Position numbers and translations under genes: made by a program. Positions 1-5,772 of a DNA stretch of 12,220 nt are shown here, in pieces. Numbering within the stretch: the stretch's first letter is position 1; each line of letters begins with the position of its first letter. This stretch comes from Rodentolepis nana (Eukaryota > Platyhelminthes > Cestoda > Cyclophyllidea > Hymenolepididae), in NCBI GenBank assembly GCA_900617975.1, contig UZAE01013920.1:1-12220 (forward strand), in the 5' to 3' direction. The notes below the pieces were generated by a model. That model was not told the DNA's origin and searched no databases. It saw nothing but the letters and a program-made list of their open reading frames with translations.

Positions 1-36
<36 letters not shown>

Positions 37-46
37 TTATTTATTT
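1..46. repeat. AT / ATTT microsatellite
   Basis: Sixteen AT dinucleotides run from the first base to about 32 and then change into three to four TTTA units up to 46. It is a simple-sequence repeat that continues off the left edge, so its true length is unknown. It lies upstream of the first visible exon of gene A, in an intron or 5' flank. Confidence 0.97.
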
Positions 47-157
47 CTCATAATCAGAGGTCTTTTACTTTCTTCCTGCTCCATATGAACATATCTGGCC
101 TTAAGAGTACCTTTTAGCATTGCATTGTTAGCCTTTAATTCCCCTTTCACTTTGTAG

Positions 158-244
158 ACGTGAGGGCTTTCAAGTGTGAGGTTTGTGAAAAATCCTTCTC
201 ACAAAGAGGAGGCCTCAAAAGGCATATACAGACGGTTCATGAAA
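158..244 (+). CDS. Gene A exon A1: single C2H2 zinc finger
   Basis: 87 nt between acceptor ctttgtag and donor A|gtaagt. Reads NVRAFKC..., with zinc ligands Cys at 175 and 184 and His at 223 and 238 (C-X2-C-X12-H-X4-H), hydrophobic core Phe at 196 and Leu at 214. Helix positions -1, 2, 3, 6 are Q, G, G, R. It belongs to the HES class of fingers, ending VHE before the split codon, and is closest to exon B2 of gene B (shared AFKCE-x-CEK-x-FS). If the following intron is retained, the frame runs to a stop at 367-369 through a T-rich, hydrophobic stretch; I regard that as intron, not protein. Confidence 0.88.
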
Positions 245-3200
245 GTAAGTATTTCACATTTTGGTCCACTCATTTTATCTTGCTTTTATTTTTGTTCACA
301 TCAACTCTCATCATGGCTATGCCTCCGTGCTCCATTTGCCGTTGTCCAATATTTACTCGCTTGCCTTGAAGAGTGACTGCTTTCACCCAATTCTTCTTAC
401 CCAATATTTCAGACGCAGCTAGAGAAACCCGTTTTGAGACAAATGGTCTGAATGTAACAAAGTGCAAACCAAGTTGATCAAGATGCCTCGAATAATGGGG
501 CAATTGTATTTCGTAAAAGTATGGACTTTGCAGTCATGCTGACGTCACGTCTTCTCATAACATATATTTGTGATAGTAAATTTGTTTGTATCTGGAGAGC
601 TTAAAACGTGGAGAACTTTTTTAAGTTAATATGTGTACACTTTTCAAGATTACAATAGTGTGGGAAATTTGCTACTAACATTTGTTCTTATAGACTTAAA
701 ACCATTTCAGTGTGAGGAATGTGGCAGAGCCTTCACATCTCAACGTTATCTTCAGTATCACGTGGATGGGGTTCATAGAAGTAAGCGTTCGATTTTTCCC
801 ATTTCCTTCTGATCTATTTTACACAATCATTTTTTGATGCGGGGAACCAGTGTTGAGGAATATGGGAATTTGTCATGCTATTGAGGAATTGGCCGAAAGC
901 ACTATTGTTTAATACATTTTGTTGAGGTGTTATGCAATGATGAAAGTAGATATCTGAGTGGATGTCTCTAAAGCAATGAAGACAGGTGTAGAACCGAACG
1001 CAAAGGTAGGTGGTTTATGAATAAAGTAGAGTGCAATGTGCAAAAGTGGAAACTTCCGATCTTTTCAGCTGCAATAGGCATTGTTTTAATAATTTGAATG
1101 GCATTGTCTACTGCAATCGATTTAAAAGAGATAATAAAATGTCATGACAACCAAACTATGCGTATCAGCTGCTTTTTGAGCAGTTAGATTGCACCGAGTA
1201 ATAATATGGGAGAAGTCGTGAAAATATCCTCTTATTATCATCTATTATTCTTTCAACATGTCCCATCAAACGAGTTTTTCGATACACTAAATCACCATAT
1301 CCTAAATTTGTCCTTTTCCATCAGTCTAACTTCAAGTGTCTGACATGCACCTTTGCAGTTTATATGATATATTAATAATATCTACTTTCTCTTAGATTTG
1401 AAACCATTTCCATGTGATGAGTGCAACAGATCCTTTTCCACCAAACAGAGCCTCCAGTTTCATGTGGACGGAGTTCATAGAAGTAAGTGCAAATTACTTA
1501 TCGTCAGTTGCATCTAATTCAACCATATATGAATGAATATATGAATATATTGAATGAATCCTGTTTTGACGATTGAAGTAAACACATGATAGTCTCTTCA
1601 GATTGGTCCATCTAAATTTGGTAAAATATTCAAAAGTTTTTATTTCGGTCGATTATGCTTTCAACCTGCTGCTTAAATATAAGTTTTCAGATTGCAGAGT
1701 GGAGTTTATTTAAATATTTTCCCTTGACATGATTGACGATATTATTCTCATTTTCTTCCCACTTATTGAAAGAATGCTTGCCCATTAGAAGGTGATTGAT
1801 GATTTGGTATGTTCTTCATGCTATGAACTAATTACTGGCATGTTTTCTCTTAACTAAAGAAAGAAATGATCGCTTTGTGGATAGACTAGACGTTATTTAT
1901 TTTTGGGAAACTTCAACAAGTTCAAGGGAATTTGAACTTGTTCTGAAGAAGCTACATGTGTGCAGTGAACTAGTACTGAATTATTTTCGGGAGCAGGAAA
2001 TGGAGCTGAAAACTCAAGCCTTTTAATATTCTCTTCCTTACACCGATTTCTTGATTGGGTGGTTGTGAATTTCATTGTAATCCATCATGTAACCGATCAC
2101 TTACTGAGTGATTTTAAAATAGGGTAATGTTTTATGTAATGGTCTTTCTAATGAAACAAGTGTCAAAAGTTACTATTTTTAGGAGGTTCTTAAAGCTTAG
2201 AATTATGAAGGAAAGCTTTCTTTCACCTCAAATAACTTTGGATTATAAGTTCTATGAGCTGTCTTGTCTCTATTGTTAAAGTAATGCTTAAAGTTCTAAC
2301 TTTACATGCGGACTGTACCGTACATAGTTGCATATTTTTGTAAATGCTCTGCAATTAATATTTAACATCTATTTAGCCATTGGTGCAAAAAATCGTAAAT
2401 TCCTTTTCATTACTAATTTTTCTTTGCCTTTTTGGTTTATTTTTTGAAAGCTGTTGAGCTGAAGAAATTTTGGTGTTGCAATTTAATTTTTAGATCTCAG
2501 ATCTTTCAGGTGCGAGATTTGTGACAAGTCCTTCTCTCGGCCAGACTCACTCAAACAGCACATAAGGGGCATTCATGAAAGTAAGTATTTGGCAATTAAT
2601 CTTTCTTCTGTTCCCAGTCCCTTCTTCTATTATTGAAAAGAAATATCTACTGGATTCTACCTGTAATAATTCAACGTATAAGCTATCTTCCAACTTCCAG
2701 GGGGGACGTCGTTTCGGTGTGATAAATGCGGGAATTTCTTCCCATCCAAGCAAAGCCTTCAGTACCACGTGAACGTGGTTCATAGGAGTAAGCATTTATT
2801 TTGTAAAGAGGACTTAAACGATTTCACTCGATTTTTTATTTGATCATCCTGAATTCCTTCTGATCTATTTTACAAAATCATTGCTGATGCCGGGAATTTG
2901 TGTTGAGAAATAAGGACATTTTGTCCATTCAACTGGGGAATCGACCGAAATCACCATTATTTAATAGTCAAGGTGTTTAAAATTTATTTATATCAAATGG
3001 CAGGTGATTTGATAGGTATCATTAGCCCTTTAGTTGGCTACGGCCTTCATAGAGGGGAGGAGGAAGATCAAAGTGAAAAAAGTCGATAAGGAGGAACGGA
3101 AGAGTGGTTTAAAGATGTAAAAGAGGCAGACACAAAGGTAGAGAAAAAGGCAAAATTTGTACTAAGGAAGTGGTCGAAAATGACATACAGTGGGGTCATG

Positions 3201-3694
3201 GAAGTTTGAAGTCAGAAGTCAACTGCCGAATAATAGACTTTTTGCCGTATGAGTATACGTTGCCCAGGGCGCACCACGTGGAGGTAAGTCTATCGCACAC
3301 CCCCAGTTGTTTAATATTCGAGGCATTATGGAATGCAGAGATTGGTTTATGAATAAAGTAGAGTGATCTTTTCAGCTGTAATAGTTGTCGTTTCAATGCT
3401 TTGAATGCTGATTTAAGAATGAATTCTCGCTACCTTGCAACTGCACTCTTGCCTTCCTAATAATAAATTGAATGTCTAGTTTCCAGTAAGCCCTTCAAAC
3501 CCTTTAGTTTTGCTAAGTTCCACACAATAGGATTGTCTTAAGATGAATTGTTGCCTTTCATGATTTCGATTCTGTTGTCTATGATTAAAAATGTTTTTTT
3601 TTTGATTTCAGGTAGGAGTGTTGAAGAGTCTCAAAATGTCATAAAGCCCACACTAAATTTGCCGGCTGTAGAAATAAAATCTGAGCCCCCATAG
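158..3694 (+). CDS. Gene A: spliced C2H2 zinc-finger gene, 5'-partial (gene span)
   Basis: Join of exons 158-244, 694-780, 1396-1482, 2494-2580, 2701-2787 and 3612-3694. The visible part encodes 171 complete residues plus one split codon: five C-X2-C-X12-H-X4-H fingers, one per exon, then a 27-residue tail. All introns are GT-AG and phase 1, so the frame stays open across every junction. Linkers rebuilt by splicing (HE-NLKPF-x-C and HR-NLKPF-x-C) have the same seven-residue length as the canonical TGEKPFx linker, which strongly supports the model. The first exon starts after an acceptor, so the start codon, any N-terminal domain and the promoter lie to the left of the window. Expected role, from the family: nuclear sequence-specific DNA-binding protein; the target is unknown. 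Introns are 449, 615, 1011, 120 and 824 bp. Convergent with paralogous gene B. Confidence 0.8.
245..693 (+). other. Intron A1-A2, nothing else recognised
   Basis: 449-bp intron from gtaagt to ttatag. Overlapping short open frames on both strands (for example around 270-500 on the - strand) have no recognisable domain and no conserved partner in the window. I see no RNA gene or mobile element in it. Confidence 0.7.
694..780 (+). CDS. Gene A exon A2: single C2H2 zinc finger (HRS class)
   Basis: 87 nt between acceptor ttcttatag and donor A|gtaagc. The junction codon A|AC gives Asn, making the linker HE-NLKPFQC. Zinc ligands: Cys 711 and 720, His 759 and 774. Helix positions -1, 2, 3, 6 are S, R, Y, Y. 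The end of the finger, LQYHVDGVHR, defines a second finger class also seen in A3, A5 and B4. The intron that follows is duplicated behind exon A5, so A2 and A5 probably descend from one exon-plus-intron block. Confidence 0.9.
781..1130 (+). repeat. Intron segment, copy 1 of the A2/A5 exon-intron duplication
   Basis: The first 350 bp or so of the A2-A3 intron resemble the intron behind A5 (2788-3425). Shared stretches include TTCCTTCTGATCTATTTTAC (809-828), the block near 889-905 (ccgaaa-caccattatttaat-like) and TTTATGAATAAAGTAGAGTG (1014-1033) followed by GATCTTTTCAGCTG. Copy 1 lacks the 310-bp repeat present in copy 2, and so gives the empty-site form. The rest of the intron, to 1395, holds nothing I recognise. 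Confidence 0.8.
1396..1482 (+). CDS. Gene A exon A3: single C2H2 zinc finger (HRS class)
   Basis: 87 nt between acceptor tttctcttag and donor A|gtaagt. Junction A|AT again gives Asn, so the linker is HR-NLKPFPC. Zinc ligands: Cys 1413 and 1422, His 1461 and 1476. Helix -1, 2, 3, 6 are T, Q, S, F. Its second half, KQSLQFHVDGVHR, is nearly identical to exon B4 on the opposite strand (KRSLQFHVDGIHR) and close to A5, the clearest protein-level link between genes A and B. Confidence 0.9.
1483..2493 (+). other. Intron A3-A4 (longest of gene A)
   Basis: 1,011 bp with no further finger exon on either strand by eye. It contains a short GAAT/ATAT-rich stretch at about 1525-1559 and a clear hairpin at 1911-1948, listed separately. 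The - strand open frame around 1893-2075 has no recognisable motif and is not called. Confidence 0.65.
1911..1948. repeat. Short inverted repeat (hairpin) in intron A3-A4
   Basis: Perfect 10-bp arms ACAAGTTCAA (1916-1925) and TTGAACTTGT (1932-1941) around a 6-nt loop. Five more pairs, CTTCA with TGAAG, follow after a 2-nt bulge. It could fold in either strand's RNA; no function is evident. Confidence 0.75.
2494..2580 (+). CDS. Gene A exon A4: single C2H2 zinc finger
   Basis: 87 nt between acceptor atttttag and donor A|gtaagt. Linker after splicing is HR-NLRSFRC, so the usual K-P pair is replaced by R-S. Zinc ligands: Cys 2511 and 2520, His 2559 and 2574. Helix -1, 2, 3, 6 are R, D, S, Q. HES class, ending GIHE. 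A second AG (tctcag, 2500) lies inside the exon, but using it would break the frame. The next intron is only 120 bp. Confidence 0.9.
2701..2787 (+). CDS. Gene A exon A5: single C2H2 zinc finger (HRS class)
   Basis: 87 nt between acceptor aacttccag and donor A|gtaagc. Junction A|GG gives Arg, so the linker is HE-RGTSFRC, the least canonical of gene A. Zinc ligands: Cys 2718 and 2727, His 2766 and 2781. Helix -1, 2, 3, 6 are S, Q, S, Y. KQSLQYHVNVVHR places it with A2, A3 and B4. The intron behind it is a diverged copy of the intron behind A2. Confidence 0.87.
2788..3425 (+). repeat. Intron segment, copy 2 of the A2/A5 duplication, with an insertion
   Basis: Same order of blocks as 781-1130: TTCCTTCTGATCTATTTTAC (2855-2874), then a CGACCGAAATCACCATTATT block, then TTTATGAATAAAGTAGAGTG (3346-3365) and GATCTTTTCAGCTG. 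Relative to copy 1 it has about 40 extra bases after the donor and a 325-bp insertion at 2980-3304. The remainder of the intron, to the acceptor at 3611, holds nothing recognised. Confidence 0.8.
2980..3304 (+). mobile_element. Interspersed repeat, copy 1 (unclassified)
   Basis: About 310 bp, homologous in inverted orientation to 5195-5495. Shared words include ATCAAATGGCAGG, CCCTTTAGTTG, GGAGGAACGGAAG, GGAAGTGGTCGAA, GGTCATGG-AGTTTGAAGT, AACTGCCG and TATACG-TGCCCAGG. It is absent from the matching place behind exon A2. It is flanked by similar sequences of about 25 bp (2956-2979 and 3305-3330), which resemble a target-site duplication. No terminal inverted repeat, poly(A) tail or transposase is visible, so I cannot assign a class. 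An alternative is an old duplicated exon: after CCCTTTAG there is an open phase-1 frame that stops at 3087-3089. Confidence 0.6.
3612..3694 (+). CDS. Gene A terminal exon: C-terminal tail
   Basis: Begins after the strong acceptor TTTTTTTTTGATTTCAG and continues the phase-1 frame (A|GT = Ser) as SRSVEESQNV... to TAG at 3692-3694, 27 residues. It has no finger. The end, VEIKSEPP, fits the psi-K-x-E sumoylation consensus (I-K-S-E). Homology to the terminal exon of gene B (start GTAAAACTGCGGTGGAA there, GTAGGAGTGTTGAAGAG here, and the shared K-x-E-P near the end) supports the call. Serine- and glutamate-rich, probably disordered. Confidence 0.8.
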
Positions 3695-3724
3695 ACACCT
3701 TCTACGATGTCGTATTTTATTTTC

Positions 3725-3730
3725 AATAAA
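3725..3730 (+). terminator. Polyadenylation signal of gene A
   Basis: AATAAA 31 nt after the stop codon, followed by a T-rich tract (TTTTACTTTTTTCTGC). This implies a very short 3' UTR of roughly 50 nt and fixes the 3' end of gene A. Confidence 0.75.
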
Positions 3731-3759
3731 TACAACTGTTTTACTTTTTTCTGCTCTTT

Positions 3760-5190
3760 AAATTATCAAGTTATATTCGAAAACGTGTCCTTTATAAGTC
3801 TCTGAATAATTTTATTTAGAAATAACCAGAAGGTGTGCGTTCGCTTCTGAAATAGTGGAAGGTGGTGTGGCATTATTTGCCACTTGTGTGCCGCTGCTGC
3901 TGCTTATACGCAAATTAGGCGGCAAGGTGAATTGAATTGCAACGTGTGATGAGACTACTTTGGTTATCCTCATTGAATTAGATATGAGCTATCCTCATTA
4001 AAGCATCGCTTTGTTTTTGTCAAAAATAAAGTGAAATCAGGGGGGAAAAAGTTGTGGATGCTTCCTTGATCTCTCGCCTCTTCTTCTATGCGTCTGTGAA
4101 TCAAGTCCATTGGATTCATTTGATAAGATTCTTTTGAGTTTTTTATTCATCTGGGAAATGGGCGTTGGTTGTAGGACATGCAGTCTTAAAAGCCAGTTTC
4201 ACCTTAGCAACTCATGAAAGCAACATTGGGATATTACTTCCTTAATCAACCGAATTGCCAAAAAGAAAAAACAATAGAGGTTGTCTCGTAAATTTTTATT
4301 TTGCCAGTGGAAGGATTGATGTCAAATTTAAAGGGTACGAATAATCGCCATCTTATAATGGGAAAATAGACTGAAAAGTGAATTTGACTGAATTAGTTGA
4401 ATGGAAACGATTCAGGGGAGGACTCCTCATCAAACAGAAGAGAGTCATTGTGAAATCTGTGCCCTCGCAATGAATACCTGCGGATTTTTAGTTGAACTAA
4501 TGCGAATTCACTGTTAAAAGTGCATATATTCACATCACCATGGAACCAATTTGTTCGAAATAATTAAACGTCTTGAAATTGTAAATAAGTTCCGAAATTA
4601 GATCGTTTCAAACTAAACTTCACTCATGAACGGGCGGTTATTAATTTAATTGAAAACTTGACTAAGCTCCAGATCTGTGGGATTTCACATTTGTCAAATA
4701 TCGCATATAATTTTCTACTTTCAGTATAAATTTCTCATATTCTTTAGTAATTTTGTGGCCATTTTTATCTAATCGGATGGACAATTTTAAATAGCCAACA
4801 ATTTATGATTATTTGCTGACAGTAAGTGTCGTTGCATACTTAAGTGGCTATTTGAATATATATTACTTCATTTTAATCTATAATGTTAAAACGCTCACAT
4901 TGTATTATTTTTAAATAAACAGTAAAGTAATTAAAACCAGCACTTAACCGACTTTTAATATTGCAATTTCAATTTAAATAGGTTTGGAGTATATAAACTG
5001 TTACAGTGTTCGATTTTCGTCATATGTAATAGAATAATATATACTCTGATCTCGTACTGTTCTAAAAGGAAATATTTTGGTCGGCATTTAGTAGGGAGAT
5101 AATTTTGGATGTTTTAATGAAAATTTGCAGATTCGTGCTCTAAGTAGTTGAATTTTAAAACGCTAAAAAACACACCCACATACTTTTCCG
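3760..5190. other. Intergenic region between the convergent 3' ends
   Basis: About 1.4 kb of AT-rich DNA with no finger exon, splice-bounded open frame, RNA gene or recognisable element. It holds a GCTGCTGCTGCT-type run near 3891-3902, a short direct repeat TATCCTCATT (about 3966 and 3992), and isolated AATAAA words (4025, 4914) that have no gene to serve. Confidence 0.6.
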
Positions 5191-5194
5191 AAAG

Positions 5195-5495
5195 AGGGGT
5201 GCGCGATAGACGTATCTCCACCTAGCGTATCCTGGGCAGCGTATACGCATAGGGCAAGAAAGTTTATAAACCGGCAGTTAACTTCAAACTACCATGACCC
5301 AACTCTAAGTCATGTTCGACCACTTCCACAGTACTCACCTTTCCTTTTTCCCCTACTTTTATATCTGTCTCACGCTTCCGTTCCTCCTCGCGACTTTTCG
5401 TGACCTTGATGTTCCTCCGCTCTGTGAAGTTCGAGGTCAACTAAAGGGTTAATGATAACTATTGTACAGCCTGCCATTTGATGCAAATAAATATA
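5195..5495 (-). mobile_element. Interspersed repeat, copy 2 (inverted relative to copy 1)
   Basis: Reverse complement of this stretch aligns with 2980-3304 over essentially its full length. It lies about 155 bp beyond the stop of gene B's terminal exon, in the same orientation relative to gene B as copy 1 has to gene A. On the - strand, a segment between CCCTTTAG and G|GTGAGT (about 5441 to 5340) is open and charged (contains SREEERKRETDIKV), so an exon cannot be fully ruled out. The matching frame in copy 1 is broken, which favours a non-coding repeat or decayed element. Confidence 0.6.
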
Positions 5496-5649
5496 ATTCA
5501 GCAATATATCGAAATATATTGACAAGCAGAAAAGCTGAAAGGAAGATGTTTTCACTACTTCAATGACCTAAAAGTCAGCAAATTCAAGCGAAATTCCACA
5601 TAAATAATAATCATCGGAGATAGCGTTGAAAAAATGCACAAATACCTCA

Positions 5650-5655
5650 TTTATT
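5650..5655 (-). terminator. Polyadenylation signal of gene B
   Basis: AATAAA on the - strand overlapping the TAA stop of the terminal exon (stop at 5653-5651), followed by a GT/T-rich stretch (TATTTGTGCATTTTTTC). If used, the 3' UTR is only about 20 nt. The short distance parallels gene A. Confidence 0.6.
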
Positions 5656-5772
5656 GAGAACAAAATCTATAAATAACAACTAAAAAAGATTCTATGGGCT
5701 CAAATTTTGCATCTGCAACCACTATATTTGAATCAGAATTCACATCCTTTCCAGTTTCCACCGCAGTTTTAC
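5651..5772 (-). CDS. Gene B terminal exon: C-terminal tail, homologous to gene A tail
   Basis: Starts after acceptor TTCTATTTTAG. In phase 1 it reads KTAVETGKDVNSDSNIVV... and stays open for 39 full codons to TAA at 5653-5651. It resembles the gene A tail: V-E-x early, N-V-x in the middle, and a K-x-E-P motif (DAKFEPIE against EIKSEPPx). No finger. It joins exon B6 in frame (G|GT = Gly) if B7 is skipped; if B7 is included it is 3' UTR, because B7 ends with a stop. The last dozen codons extend beyond the gene A tail and are hydrophobic, perhaps because the original stop was lost. Confidence 0.6.

Noticed and set aside
245..369. Read-through of exon A1 into a hydrophobic C terminus with C-x-x-C residues
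   Set aside because: It begins exactly at a consensus GTAAGT donor shared by the sister exons; the hydrophobic run comes from T-rich intron sequence.
2575..2772. 65-codon + strand frame between A4 and A5
   Set aside because: It crosses a clear donor and acceptor and is out of frame with the finger in A5.
2547..2795. 82-codon open frame on the - strand
   Set aside because: It is antisense to finger exons A4 and A5 and shows no motif of its own.
3170..3396. 60- and 66-codon open frames on both strands
   Set aside because: They lie inside the interspersed repeat and its flank. The + strand frame is interrupted by a stop in the other copy, and no domain is recognisable.
5425..5441. GAAGTTCGAGGTCAAC resembling a pol III B box, suggesting a tRNA-derived SINE
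   Set aside because: The element is not conserved in the other copy of the repeat and there is no A box at the right distance.
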